Assembly (NCBI GenBank): GCA_036833805.1
Contig: DAITPA010000029.1
Coordinates: forward strand, 1-22,011
DNA: 22,011 nt
Reading direction: 5' to 3'
Origin: PALSA-1196 sp036833805
Lineage (GTDB): Bacteria; Pseudomonadota; Gammaproteobacteria; Steroidobacterales; Steroidobacteraceae
The position numbers and the translations under genes were made by a program. Shown here in pieces: positions 1-8,811 of the stretch (its first letter is position 1; every line of letters begins with the position of its first letter). Under the pieces are notes generated by a model. That model saw only the letters and a list, made by a program, of their open reading frames with translations. It was not told the origin of the DNA and searched no databases.

Positions 1-1192
1 GCTCTATGCTGTCGACCATGCGGGTCCAAAGACCACCGGCAGGATCGGCAGCGAGCGCAACCAGCGGTGAGCGGATGACGACGTCGCCGTTCGCTGCGGT
101 GACCGTGAACTCGCCGATGCTCTGGCCGGCCGCAATCGGCGCAATGAGCGGCTCTTTGACACTGGCGCTGGTGTGCAGACTGGCAAGCTGGCCGCGCCCG
201 ACGGTGACATAAAGATCAGCCGGTGAGCCGGCGGCGACCTCGGCCGTTTGGCCCTTGTAGACGTGCGGTTTGACGATGAGATCGCCGCGCGCCTTCACCT
301 TGCCGGTCTCGAAAAAGGTGTACCCGTAGTTGAGCAGCGCCGCGCTCGCATCCTCGCGCGCCTTGATCGACGGCGAGCCGAGCACGACCGAGATCAGGCG
401 CATGCCGTTTCTCTTGGCGGAAGTGATCAGGCAATAGCCCGCCGACTCTGTGTGTCCGGTCTTGATGCCGTCCACGGTCGGGTCGCGCAACAGGAGCCCA
501 TTCCTGTTGTGCTGCGTGATGTTGTTCCAGGTGTACTCGCGCAGGCCGTACCATGTGTAGTATTGCGGAAAGTCATGTATAAGCGCCCGCGACAAGAGCG
601 CCATGTCGCGGGCAGTCGTGAAGTGATTGGGACTCGGCAGGCCGTCGCTGTTTTCGAAGTTCGTCGCCTTCATCCCCAAGCGCTTGGCATAGGTGTTCAT
701 GATCTGCGCGAAGGCACTCTCGGTTCCGCCGACCTTCTCGGCGAGCGCGATCGTTGCGTCGTTGCCTGATTGCACGAGCATGCCCTTGATGAGGACCTCA
801 GCCGGGATCTCGGTGCCCACCTGCACGAAGGTGCGCGAGCCCTCGGCTTTCCAGGCATGCTCGCTGATGGTCACCATATCGGTAACCTTCAGGCGTCCTT
901 CCTTCAGCGCAACGAACACGGCATAGCTCGTCATGAGCTTCGTAAGGCTCGCCGGCTCCATGCGCTCGTCGGCGCGCGTTTCGGCCAGCACGCGCCCACT
1001 GTCGTGATCAATGAGGAGGTAGGTACGTGCATCTACGGTGGGCGGCTGTGGAATCGGGCTGCCGGCGGGAGCCGCCGCCGCGGTTTGTGGCGCGGCAGCT
1101 TGCGGCGTCGCCGGCGTGGCTGTCGGTGCCGGGGCAGCGAGTGCGGCCGATGACACAACTAATAGCAAAGCTCTCAATAATAAGCGCGACAT
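1..1192 (-). CDS. dacA: D-alanyl-D-alanine carboxypeptidase (PBP5/6 family), 3' end cut by window edge
   Basis: This is a periplasmic, membrane-anchored DD-carboxypeptidase that removes the terminal D-Ala from peptidoglycan pentapeptides. The ATG at 1192 opens a signal peptide (about residues 1-19, ending in ALA), followed by an Ala/Pro-rich linker to about residue 52. The penicillin-binding domain shows SLTK (Ser82, Lys85), SGN (142-144) and KTG (244-246), all at the expected spacing. After about residue 285 comes the beta-rich PBP5 C-terminal domain. The 397 codons visible are close to the family's usual 400, so only the last few residues, probably including the amphipathic membrane anchor, lie outside the window. 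It is the last gene seen in the cell-wall cluster and is separated from rlpA by 82 bp, so it may also have its own promoter. dacA and dacC paralogues cannot be told apart here. Confidence 0.95.
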   Translation of the reverse strand, partial: MSRLLLRALLLVVSSAALAAPAPTATPATPQAAAPQTAAAAPAGSPIPQPPTVDARTYLLIDHDSGRVLAETRADERMEPASLTKLMTSYAVFVALKEGRLKVTDMVTISEHAWKAEGSRTFVQVGTEIPAEVLIKGMLVQSGNDATIALAEKVGGTESAFAQIMNTYAKRLGMKATNFENSDGLPSPNHFTTARDMALLSRALIHDFPQYYTWYGLREYTWNNITQHNRNGLLLRDPTVDGIKTGHTESAGYCLITSAKRNGMRLISVVLGSPSIKAREDASAALLNYGYTFFETGKVKARGDLIVKPHVYKGQTAEVAAGSPADLYVTVGRGQLASLHTSASVKEPLIAPIAAGQSIGEFTVTAANGDVVIRSPLVALAADPAGGLWTRMVDSIE

Positions 1193-1234
1193 TCTTTGCG
1201 ACCCCACGAAAGTATTGACTTTGAATGACCGACG

Positions 1235-1240
1235 ATTCTA
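1235..1240 (-). promoter_or_regulatory. Candidate -10 box upstream of dacA
   Basis: On the minus strand this reads TAGAAT, five of six matches to TATAAT, 42 nt upstream of the dacA start codon. No convincing -35 hexamer lies 16-18 bp further upstream, where a GC-rich hairpin sits instead. The call is weak. It rests on the -10 match and on this being the only sizeable gap between rlpA and dacA. Confidence 0.3.
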
Positions 1241-1245
1241 GCGGA

Positions 1246-1269
1246 AGCGCGCGCGCCTATGTGCGCGCT
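1246..1269 (-). repeat. GC-rich inverted repeat between rlpA and dacA
   Basis: A 7-bp perfect inverted repeat (AGCGCGC and GCGCGCT) encloses a 10-nt loop just downstream of the rlpA stop codon. No T-tract follows, so it is not a classical intrinsic terminator. It could slow polymerase, protect the upstream mRNA 3' end, or simply reflect alternating GC composition. Confidence 0.4.
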
Positions 1270-1274
1270 CGATC

Positions 1275-2093
1275 TTAATCCGGTGCGAGCCGCGCATCGG
1301 CGATGCCCAATGCGGCGAGGCGGCCTGCGAGCTCATCGAACTGCGCAACGCTTGCGACCGGTCCCACACGCACGCGAAATAGATGCGACTTCGTCGCAAC
1401 CGGCGGCACGACGGCGACGCCCGGCATTCCCGCAGCGCGCAGGCGCGCGAGCAGACGCTCGGCGTTGTCCTTGTCGGCGAAGGCGCCGGCTTGCATGTAA
1501 AGCTCAGGCGGCGGTAATTCCGCTGTGCGGGTCAGCGTATCCGACGCGGCCGGGCTCAAGGCGCGCACTTCCACGAGCGTCGTGCCTTCGCGCAGCATGT
1601 CAAGCTTGGCGGCTGCGGTATAGGAGAGGTCAATAATACGGTTCGCAACGAAGGGACCGCGGTCATTGATGCGCACCACGATGCTCTTGCCGTTCTTAAG
1701 ATTACTGACGCGTGCGTACGCCGGCAGCGGCAGGGTCTTGTGCGCGGCCGTCATGCCGTACATGTCGTATGGCTCACCCATTGAAGTACTGGCGCCATGA
1801 AAAGTGGGCCCGTACCAGGATGCGACGCCGCGCTCGACATAGCCATCAGCCGACGCCAGCACGAAATAGCGTTTGCCGAGCACGTCATAGAAGGGAGGAT
1901 TGCCGTGATGGCTGCGCAGCTCAAAGCGTGGCACGGCATCCGGAATGGATGCGAAGTCGCGCGGCCGCGCCGGCGCTGCTGCAGACGGAGGGCCGACTGG
2001 CTCGGGGCCGGGCGCTTGGCGGCGCGGCGCGCTTGCACACGCGGCAATGAACGCTGCTGCGCACACGACGACAAGCAGTCGCGTGCGCCTCAC
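1275..2093 (-). CDS. rlpA: RlpA-type septal ring lytic transglycosylase, SPOR-domain lipoprotein
   Basis: RlpA is an outer-membrane lipoprotein. In Pseudomonas aeruginosa the family acts as a lytic transglycosylase on glycan strands stripped of stem peptides. The 272-residue product has a lipobox ending IAAC (Cys19). A Pro/Ala-rich linker precedes the double-psi beta-barrel (about 88-178), which carries ASWYG, GEPYDM and TAAHKTLP. Glu107, Asp110 and His118 occupy the conserved active-site positions. A SPOR domain (about 196-272), which binds denuded septal peptidoglycan, begins YMQAGAF. The start is a GTG overlapping the mltB stop codon by 4 nt (GTGA), which implies translational coupling. 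The neighbouring mltB and dacA also act on peptidoglycan. Confidence 0.95.
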   Translation of the reverse strand: MRRTRLLVVVCAAAFIAACASAPRRQAPGPEPVGPPSAAAPARPRDFASIPDAVPRFELRSHHGNPPFYDVLGKRYFVLASADGYVERGVASWYGPTFHGASTSMGEPYDMYGMTAAHKTLPLPAYARVSNLKNGKSIVVRINDRGPFVANRIIDLSYTAAAKLDMLREGTTLVEVRALSPAASDTLTRTAELPPPELYMQAGAFADKDNAERLLARLRAAGMPGVAVVPPVATKSHLFRVRVGPVASVAQFDELAGRLAALGIADARLAPD

Positions 2094-3124
2094 GGTGGCG
2101 CGCTCGGGGGAATGCGCGCGAGAATCGCCTGCGCCAGATCGTGTACCGCCATCGCGTAACGTGCGCTGTGATTGTAGCGGGTGATCACCTGAAAATTCTT
2201 GAAGCCCAGGCGATAGGCTGGACCGTCACGCTCCTCAGCGCTTACCAGCACCACCGGCGTTGTGGCCGCTGCGGTCAAATCGCTGTCCACGCCCTGGGCA
2301 TTCAAGTCGCCGAGTGTTTCATTGAGATCGAGATTTCTTAAGTCGATGTGGAAGGTCGCACCGGGCTCGACGAACACAGCGCTCATGACCGGGGTGGCCG
2401 GCTCCCAACCATGTTCGCGCAGAAAGTTTGCGATGCTCGCGAAGATGTCAGCCCAGTCGTTCCACAGGTCGCGGTGCTTATCGCCGTCCGCGTCGATGGC
2501 GAAGCGCCGGTAGCTTGAGGGCATGAACTGCGGCGCTCCCATCGCGCCCGCGTACGAGCCCGTGACCGTCAGAGGATCGATACGCTCCTCGCGCGTCAAG
2601 AGGATGAACTGCTCAAGCTCGCTTCTGGCGAGCTTGCTGGGCACCGGCTGACCGAAGGCCAGCGTCATGAGCGCATCGAGTACTCGATCATGGCCGGTCA
2701 TATGACCGTAGAAGGTTTCGCAGCCGAGGATTGAGACAATGTATTCGGGCGGCACGCCGCGCTCGGCCGCGATGCGTTCGAGCGGCTCACGGTGCTCGAG
2801 CCAGAAATCAACTCCGGCCGCAATGCGTTTCTCGGTGACGAAATGCGCGCGGTACTCCCACCAGGCGAGCACGCGCTCCGCCGGCTGCTCGGTGCGCTCG
2901 ATGACTTTTGTCTGCGGCACGGCATGGCGCAACAGTGCGCGCACGACGCGCGGCTTTAAGCCGTTGCGCGTTGCGACTTCGCGAATGAAATCGCGGATGT
3001 CGGGGCGATTCAAGTCAAAGTGCGGCGCCGGCGGCGGCGGTGCGGTACCTGCATCCGCGGGCGTCAGCTGCACGAGCGCCGCGAGCAACAGCAAGCGCCA
3101 CAGTGTATGTAGTTGGCGTCGCAC
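2090..3124 (-). CDS. mltB: Membrane-bound/periplasmic lytic murein transglycosylase B
   Basis: MltB cleaves the MurNAc-GlcNAc bond with formation of 1,6-anhydroMurNAc in the periplasm. The 344-residue product starts at a GTG two nucleotides after the rodA stop, with an AGGAG run abutting the start. Its N-terminus looks like a type I signal peptide ending near TPADA, and I see no lipobox cysteine. It is therefore probably soluble, unlike the Escherichia coli lipoprotein. The SILGCETFYG segment places the catalytic glutamate at about residue 136. AGAMGAPQFMPSSYRRFA and DIFASIANFLREHGW are typical of the family. The C-terminal end overlaps rlpA by 4 nt. The cluster position after rodA is common in Gammaproteobacteria and Betaproteobacteria. 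Confidence 0.95.
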   Translation of the reverse strand: MRRQLHTLWRLLLLAALVQLTPADAGTAPPPPAPHFDLNRPDIRDFIREVATRNGLKPRVVRALLRHAVPQTKVIERTEQPAERVLAWWEYRAHFVTEKRIAAGVDFWLEHREPLERIAAERGVPPEYIVSILGCETFYGHMTGHDRVLDALMTLAFGQPVPSKLARSELEQFILLTREERIDPLTVTGSYAGAMGAPQFMPSSYRRFAIDADGDKHRDLWNDWADIFASIANFLREHGWEPATPVMSAVFVEPGATFHIDLRNLDLNETLGDLNAQGVDSDLTAAATTPVVLVSAEERDGPAYRLGFKNFQVITRYNHSARYAMAVHDLAQAILARIPPSAPP

Positions 3125-3126
3125 TC

Positions 3127-4263
3127 CTAGGAACCCATGAGTTTGCGATGCGAATACAGCGCCATTAAAATGCCAAAGCCTGCGAGTAACGTCACCATGG
3201 AGCTGCCACCGTAGCTCACGAGCGGCAAGGGCACGCCGACGACCGGTAGCAGCCCGCTCACCATTCCTGCATTGATGAACACGTAGACGAAGAACGTGAG
3301 CGCAAGACTGCTCGCGAGCAGGCGCGCGAAGGTGTCTTGAGTCTGCATCGCAAGATACAGAGCGCGAGCGACCACGAAGGCGTACAGCAGCAGAAGAAGC
3401 GCAAGCCCGAGAAGCCCGAACTCCTCGCCGATTACCGCAAAGATGAAGTCGGTCGAACGCTCCGGCAGAAACTGCAGCTGCGCCTGACTGCCGTGCATCC
3501 AGCCCTTGCCAAACACACCGCCCGAGCCGATTGCGATTTGCGACTGGATGATGTGGTAGCCCGCGCCCAGGCGATCGGTGCTCGGATCGAAGAAAGTGAG
3601 CACTCGTTTTTTCTGATAGTCGTGCATGAAGGCCCAGCCGAACCAGCCGCCGGCCGCACCAATCGCCGCGAGCCCAGCGATGATGCGCATCCGCAGGCCC
3701 GCCATGACGATGACGAGGCTGCCGGCAATTGCGATCAGCGCAGCGGTGCCGAGATCCGGCTGCAGCACAACCAGGCCGACCGGCACAAAGACGAGCGCGG
3801 CCAATCCAAGGAGCGTGCCCATTGTTGGGGGCAACGGCCGGTCATGCAGGAACCAGGCGCACATCATCGGCACCGCAAGCTTCATGAGCTCGGAGGGCTG
3901 AAAGCGCACCACGCCCAGATCGAGCCAGCGCTGCGCACCCTTGCCGATATAGCCGATGCCATCAACGACGAGCAGCAGGATGACGCCGAAGAGATAAAGC
4001 CACGGCGAGCTGCGCCTCAATAAATTGGGGTTGACCTGAGCGAGCACGAGCATCGCGACTGCGCCCATTCCAAGATGCACACCTGCTCGGATGATGGTCG
4101 GCAGGCTCTGGCCGGAGGCGCTGTAGAGCACGACAAGTCCGTAGACCGCGACGAGCGCAAGGCCAATGATGAGAGCGCCGTCGAGCTTCAAGGCGGCTGC
4201 CATGTGCGCGGTGCCGGTCAATGTGCGGCGTGTGCGCGATCCTGAGGTGACCTCTTCGTACAT
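3127..4263 (-). CDS. rodA: Rod-shape peptidoglycan glycosyltransferase RodA (SEDS family)
   Basis: RodA polymerises glycan strands from lipid II in the inner membrane, in complex with PBP2. The 378-residue product is hydrophobic, with about ten predicted membrane spans. SEDS landmarks are present: FQPSELMKLA (about 121-130), VLQPDLGTA with the essential aspartate near 170, VIGEEFGLLG, and the C-terminal block GVPLPLVSYGGSSM. The ATG overlaps the mrdA stop by one base (TGATG), giving a stop-restart junction. The first 20 residues are polar and not obviously conserved. An internal Met at residue 21 is a possible alternative start, but the coupling favours the upstream ATG. Confidence 0.96.
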   Translation of the reverse strand: MYEEVTSGSRTRRTLTGTAHMAAALKLDGALIIGLALVAVYGLVVLYSASGQSLPTIIRAGVHLGMGAVAMLVLAQVNPNLLRRSSPWLYLFGVILLLVVDGIGYIGKGAQRWLDLGVVRFQPSELMKLAVPMMCAWFLHDRPLPPTMGTLLGLAALVFVPVGLVVLQPDLGTAALIAIAGSLVIVMAGLRMRIIAGLAAIGAAGGWFGWAFMHDYQKKRVLTFFDPSTDRLGAGYHIIQSQIAIGSGGVFGKGWMHGSQAQLQFLPERSTDFIFAVIGEEFGLLGLALLLLLYAFVVARALYLAMQTQDTFARLLASSLALTFFVYVFINAGMVSGLLPVVGVPLPLVSYGGSSMVTLLAGFGILMALYSHRKLMGS

Positions 4264-6224
4264 CAGCTTGGCGCCTTCGCTGCGACTTTCAATTTGCCGT
4301 CGGGACCGAGCAAATACGCGTCCATGACCTTACGCGCGATAGGCGCCGCGGCGCTCGCGCCGAAACCGCCATTCTCAACCAGCACCGCGACCGCGATGAG
4401 CGGTGCGTCGACCGGTGCGAAGGCGATGAACCAGGCGTGATCGCGCAGGCGCTCATCGACGGTCTTTTCGTTGTATTTGGCGTTCTGCGCGACCGTGAAC
4501 ACCTGCGCGGTGCCGGTCTTGCCCGCGATGGAGTAATCGGCGCCCTTGCCGCTCGCTCTGGCCGTGCCGTAGGTCGCAGCGCCCACCATGCCGTCGATGA
4601 CGCGCACCCAATCAGCGTCACTCACGCCCTCGATCGATTTGCCGGCAACGGGCGCGATCGGCTGTATGTCGCCTTGCATACCGCGCAAGCCAGTTACGAG
4701 GCGCGGGCGGAAGTTTTTGCCGCGGCCGGCGATAACGCTGGCGACGTGCGCAAGCTGCAACGGCGTCACCAGAAGATAGCCCTGGCCCACCCCGAAATTG
4801 ACCGTCTCGCCGGGAAACCAGATCTGGTCCTCGGGCCGTTTGAAAGCCAGTTTCTTCCATTCCGGGGTTGGCAGGAGGCCGGGCTTTTCGCCGCTGATGT
4901 CAATCCCCGTCACTTTGCCGTAGCCGAACGGCGCCATGAACGAGGCCATGCGATTGACGCCTATGGTTGCGGCGAGGCCGTAGAAGTACACATCGCAGGA
5001 CTTGGCGATAGCGTCTTGCAGGGCTATGTGACCGTGCCGCCCGGTTTTGCCTTCGCGGTACAGGTGGCTGCTGCCGGGCAGATGAAACACGCCGTCACAG
5101 AATTCCACTTTGTCCGGATTGAGCACGTGGTAGGTCAATCCCGCGAGCGCCACGACCGGTTTGATGGTCGAGCCCGAGGGATAGGCGCCGCGCAATGCGC
5201 GGTTCAGCAAAGGCTTATCGATGTTGTCCGTGAGAGTGGCGTATTCGCCGCGCGTGATACCGCGCGCGAACAGCGAAGGGTCAAAGCCTGGCCGGCTGGC
5301 GAGCGCAATCACGTCGCCCGTCTGCGGATCGAGCGCGACGACCGAGCCGCGCCGCTCGCCGAGCGCGGTTTCTGCGACCGCTTGCACCGCAAGATCGAGC
5401 GACAGCACGAGATCGTCACCGGCCGTAGGCGGGCGCGTGTGCAGATCCGGCACGAGCGCACCTTGGCGCTGCACCGAGCGTCCGAGCGCATTGACAAGGA
5501 TCTCGCGGAAGCCGTTGCCGCCGTGCAGTTCATGCTCGTAGGCGCTTTCGACGCCGAGCTTGCCGATGAGGGCGGTGCCGGAGTAGGCCGCGCGGTCGAT
5601 GCGCTGCAGATCGGGCTCGCTGATCGCGCCGACGTAGCCCAACGCATGCACCGCAACCTCGCCCTCGGGGTAGAAGCGCGTCTGGCGTGTCTTGATGTCG
5701 AGGCCCGGGAACTCGAAGCGCCGTACCGCGAAGCGCGCGACGTCCTCCTCCGACATGCGCAGGCGCACCGGCACGCTGTCAAACGGACGCCGTGAGCGGA
5801 TCGTGCGGCGCAGATCGTCCAAAGTATCCGCCTCAATGAGGCCGAGCTGCACAAGCGCCTTCAAAGACGCGTTCAGGTCGGGCACTTCCTCGGGCACGAG
5901 CTCAAGCTGATAGGCCGGCTGATTGCCCGCGAGGAGCTTGCCGTTGCGATCGAGGATGAGCCCCCGCGCCGCCGGAATGGGCTCGGTCCTGACGCGATTG
6001 CCCTGCGAGAGCTCGGTGTAGTAGTCGTGGCGCATCACCTGTAGGAGGAACAGGCGTCCGATGAGCGTTAGCGTGAGGGCGACGATTAGCAAGCCCGCGA
6101 CCAGCGCGCGCCGCTCGAACAGGCGCTGCTCCTGCCAGTGATCCTTGATGCGCACGCCCTGAACCACTAGCGGCGTACCTTTGTGAGCTTGGGAACTTTC
6201 ATCGGGGTGCGTGGCTTCTGCCAA
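4263..6224 (-). CDS. mrdA: Penicillin-binding protein 2, elongation-specific DD-transpeptidase
   Basis: PBP2 crosslinks peptidoglycan during cell elongation and activates RodA. An N-terminal membrane span (about residues 40-62) precedes the dimerisation/pedestal region (AARGLILDRNG) and then the transpeptidase domain. Catalytic motifs are STIK (Ser352, Lys355), SCD (409-411) and KTGT (569-572). The start is uncertain. The longest frame opens with TTG at 6224, overlapping mreD by 26 nt without a clear Shine-Dalgarno. A GTG at 6167, preceded by AAAGG about 9 nt upstream, gives a protein starting just before VQGVRIKDHW, whose N-terminal length fits the E. coli protein better. With that start the gap to mreD is 31 nt. 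The function is certain either way. Confidence 0.96.
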   Translation of the reverse strand: MAEATHPDESSQAHKGTPLVVQGVRIKDHWQEQRLFERRALVAGLLIVALTLTLIGRLFLLQVMRHDYYTELSQGNRVRTEPIPAARGLILDRNGKLLAGNQPAYQLELVPEEVPDLNASLKALVQLGLIEADTLDDLRRTIRSRRPFDSVPVRLRMSEEDVARFAVRRFEFPGLDIKTRQTRFYPEGEVAVHALGYVGAISEPDLQRIDRAAYSGTALIGKLGVESAYEHELHGGNGFREILVNALGRSVQRQGALVPDLHTRPPTAGDDLVLSLDLAVQAVAETALGERRGSVVALDPQTGDVIALASRPGFDPSLFARGITRGEYATLTDNIDKPLLNRALRGAYPSGSTIKPVVALAGLTYHVLNPDKVEFCDGVFHLPGSSHLYREGKTGRHGHIALQDAIAKSCDVYFYGLAATIGVNRMASFMAPFGYGKVTGIDISGEKPGLLPTPEWKKLAFKRPEDQIWFPGETVNFGVGQGYLLVTPLQLAHVASVIAGRGKNFRPRLVTGLRGMQGDIQPIAPVAGKSIEGVSDADWVRVIDGMVGAATYGTARASGKGADYSIAGKTGTAQVFTVAQNAKYNEKTVDERLRDHAWFIAFAPVDAPLIAVAVLVENGGFGASAAAPIARKVMDAYLLGPDGKLKVAAKAPS

Positions 6225-6678
6225 GAAGCGCCGCCGCGAGCGGCCACAAAATCGCTCCGGTCAAGATCTGTAGCCAGCGTAGCGGGCCGTAGAGCACATG
6301 CCCGGTCCAGCCGTCGATGGCAAATACGACGAACTCATATATAAAAAGTAAGCCCATAACGATTAATGACTGCTGAAAGACGGGCTTCGAGCGGATCTTC
6401 TGATGCTCGCGTACCGCGATGTAGGTGACGAGAGTCAGAGCGAGTGCATGCTGTCCCAACACCGAGCCCTGAAAGATATCCAGAGCCAGCCCCGCGATCC
6501 AGCCGAGCGTCAGCCCGCCGGCCCGCGGCACAGCAATCGACCAGTAGAGTACCGTCAATACGAGAAACGCGGGGCGCGCCGCATCGAACCAGCTTGGCAC
6601 CGGCACCACAGACAGAAAGAGCGCCAGCAGCACCGTGAAAAATATGCGCCCAATGGGCTCACGCATCCGCACGTTCAT
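6199..6678 (-). CDS. mreD: Rod shape-determining membrane protein MreD
   Basis: MreD is a small integral membrane subunit of the Rod complex that works with MreC to couple MreB filaments to RodA-PBP2. The 159-residue product matches the usual length and is almost entirely hydrophobic, with about five membrane segments. The segment LDIFQGSVLGQHAL is characteristic of MreD. The ATG overlaps the mreC stop by 4 nt (ATGA), and the 3' end lies at or inside the 5' end of mrdA. The family is poorly conserved in sequence, so the assignment relies on both resemblance and gene order. Confidence 0.93.
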   Translation of the reverse strand: MNVRMREPIGRIFFTVLLALFLSVVPVPSWFDAARPAFLVLTVLYWSIAVPRAGGLTLGWIAGLALDIFQGSVLGQHALALTLVTYIAVREHQKIRSKPVFQQSLIVMGLLFIYEFVVFAIDGWTGHVLYGPLRWLQILTGAILWPLAAALLGRSHAPR

Positions 6679-7724
6679 TTGACAGCGTCCTCGGCCTCCT
6701 CGGGAGGAGCCGATTTGGGGGTCACGTCGGGCGGGTGCGCGGGAGCTGGTGTCGCAGCGGACTTGGGAGTGAACATCGGCACTGGCGCTGCCACAGGCGC
6801 TGGCGCGACCACTGGCGCCGCCGCCGGCGCGCTCTTGTGCGGTGCCGGTTGCGGCTGAATCTCAGGATTATTGACGCGTGCGTCCTTGAACCAGACCAGC
6901 GCCACTTCGCGGTCGCGATCGATTCGCGCGAGCGGCACGGCACGGATCTGCGCCAACGGCTGCACGGCGTCCCGGTGGATCTCGGCCACGCGGGCCACCG
7001 GATAGCCCGGGGGGAATACCCCGCCCAGGCCCGAGGTGACGAGCAGATCTCCCGGCTTCACGTCCGCGTTCGCCGGCAGATAGGGCAGCGCTAGAGTGCC
7101 CTCGTTGCCGGCGCCGACGGCGATGGTTCGCAGGCCGGTGCGCTCGATTTGCACCGGTACGGCGTGCTCGGGATCGGTGATCAGAATTACCTCGGCGCTC
7201 CACGGACCGATATGCATGGTCTGGCCTAGGAGCCCGGCGTCATCGAGTACGGCTTGGCTCGCGAACACGCCGTTGGTGGTGCCGCGATTGATGAGTAGGC
7301 GCTGGCGCAGCGTCGTGAGCTCCACGTTGACGATTTCGGCTACCAGCCAGCGATCCGCGATCGGCGGCAGTGCTTGCCTAAGTCCGCGCAGCTGCGCGTT
7401 CTCGCGCGCGAGCCCCTCGTAGTTGAGCGCCCGCAGCGCAAGCTCGCTTTCCCGAATGCGCAGGCGCGCAATCTCCTCGCGCAGCACCTCACGCGTCTGC
7501 GTGCTCTCTTTCATCCATGCCCAAGCCGCTGACGGCGAGCTCACCGCAAGCTGCAGAGGGTACACGGCTGCCTGCAGGAGAAAGCGCGCCTGGTTCAGCC
7601 AGCCGCCGCGCTGATCCAGAACCATGACGACAATCGACAGCAGCGCGTAGAGCGTGAATCGGAAGCCGGGCGGCGAGCCGTGTCCGGTCAGCCGTCGGTT
7701 TCCACCTACGCCGAATGCGGCCAC
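6675..7724 (-). CDS. mreC: Rod shape-determining protein MreC
   Basis: MreC is a periplasmic scaffold anchored in the inner membrane that activates PBP2-RodA. The 349-residue product has one membrane span (about 22-37) and a coiled coil (about 73-116) that includes a RARENAQLR-like segment. The beta-barrel core (about 125-280) carries NRGTTNGV and GDLLVTSGLGGVFPPGYPV. Beyond about residue 287 the tail is Pro/Ala-rich low-complexity sequence to the end. The gene opens with GTG, 12 nt after the mreB stop, and overlaps mreD by 4 nt. Confidence 0.95.
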   Translation of the reverse strand: MAAFGVGGNRRLTGHGSPPGFRFTLYALLSIVVMVLDQRGGWLNQARFLLQAAVYPLQLAVSSPSAAWAWMKESTQTREVLREEIARLRIRESELALRALNYEGLARENAQLRGLRQALPPIADRWLVAEIVNVELTTLRQRLLINRGTTNGVFASQAVLDDAGLLGQTMHIGPWSAEVILITDPEHAVPVQIERTGLRTIAVGAGNEGTLALPYLPANADVKPGDLLVTSGLGGVFPPGYPVARVAEIHRDAVQPLAQIRAVPLARIDRDREVALVWFKDARVNNPEIQPQPAPHKSAPAAAPVVAPAPVAAPVPMFTPKSAATPAPAHPPDVTPKSAPPEEAEDAVK

Positions 7725-7736
7725 GCCGTTCCGCGA

Positions 7737-8780
7737 CTATTCGAGTCCGAAGTGACCGGGGCCCATGGCGTCCATCAACTCGAGAATGCGCCCGCCACCG
7801 CGAGCAACACAGGTGAGGGGATCATCCGCCACGACCACCGGCAAGCCGGTTTCTTCGGTGAGGAGCTTGTCGATGTCACGCAGGAGCGCGCCGCCGCCGG
7901 TCAACACGATGCCGCGGTCGGCGACGTCAGCGCCGAGCTCCGGAGGAGTTTGCTCGAGGGCCTGTTTGACCGCGCTCACGATGCTCTGCAGGGGCTCCTG
8001 CAGCGCCTCGAGGATTTCATTGCTGTTCAAGGTGAAGCTGCGCGGTACACCCTCGGAGAGATTGCGTCCCTTCACCGAGAGCTCGCGCACTTGCTGGCCG
8101 GGATAGGCCGAGCCGATCTCGATCTTGATGCGCTCGGCGGTCGCCTCACCGATGAGAATGCCGTAATTACGACGCACGTAGTTCATGATGGCTTCATCGA
8201 AGCGGTCGCCGCCGATGCGCGCCGAGTTCGCGTACACAATGCCATTCAACGACAGCACCGCGACTTCCGATGTACCGCCGCCGATGTCGAGTACCATCGA
8301 ACCGCGCGGCTCGTGAACCGGCAGGCCGGCGCCGACCGCAGCGGCCATCGGCTCGCTCACGATGCCAACGTTGCGCGCGCCCGCGCCCTCGGCGGACTCT
8401 CGGATCGCACGGCGCTCCACTTGGGTCGAACCGAAGGGCACGCACACGAGGACCCGCGGCGAGGGCTTCAGCATGCGGTTGCCGTGCACCTTGTTGATGA
8501 AGTATTGGAGCATCTTCTCCGTATAGGTGAAGTCGGCGATGACGCCATCCTTCATCGGACGCACGGCATTGATGTGGCCTGGCGTACGGCCGATCATGCT
8601 TTTCGCCTCGGCGCCGACGGCGACGATGATCTTGCCGCCGCGCGTGGGTTCGTCCTGTACAGCTACGACCGACGGCTCATTCAGAACGATGCCCTTGTCG
8701 CGGACATAGATCAGCGTGTTGGCCGTGCCCAAATCAATGGACAGATCGCTGGAGAAGTAGCCACGCAGGCGTTTGAACAT
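7737..8780 (-). CDS. mreB: Rod shape-determining actin homologue MreB
   Basis: MreB is the bacterial actin that forms membrane-bound filaments directing lateral wall synthesis. The 347-residue product has the normal family length and an N-terminal amphipathic start (FKRLRGYFSSD) for membrane binding. The phosphate 1 loop is IDLGTANTLIY. Phosphate 2 is LDIGGGTSEVAV, and the adenosine-site segment is LTGGGALLRDIDKL. The strongly conserved CVPFGSTQVERRAIRESAEGAGAR-type region is present. It is the first gene of the cluster, and its promoter should lie in the 125-bp divergent region shared with gatC. Confidence 0.98.
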   Translation of the reverse strand: MFKRLRGYFSSDLSIDLGTANTLIYVRDKGIVLNEPSVVAVQDEPTRGGKIIVAVGAEAKSMIGRTPGHINAVRPMKDGVIADFTYTEKMLQYFINKVHGNRMLKPSPRVLVCVPFGSTQVERRAIRESAEGAGARNVGIVSEPMAAAVGAGLPVHEPRGSMVLDIGGGTSEVAVLSLNGIVYANSARIGGDRFDEAIMNYVRRNYGILIGEATAERIKIEIGSAYPGQQVRELSVKGRNLSEGVPRSFTLNSNEILEALQEPLQSIVSAVKQALEQTPPELGADVADRGIVLTGGGALLRDIDKLLTEETGLPVVVADDPLTCVARGGGRILELMDAMGPGHFGLE

Positions 8781-8811
8781 GAAGCGACCGGATATTTGCG
8801 AGGCGGGAGGA

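Noticed and set aside
4437..5795. Plus-strand open frame of 452 codons antisense to mrdA
   Set aside because: It lies wholly opposite the PBP2 gene with all its catalytic motifs. The translation is Arg/Ala/His-rich with no recognisable domain.
6734..6862. Repetitive-looking GC-rich stretch as a DNA repeat element
   Set aside because: It encodes the Pro/Ala-rich tail of MreC in frame. The repetition is low-complexity protein coding rather than an independent repeat.
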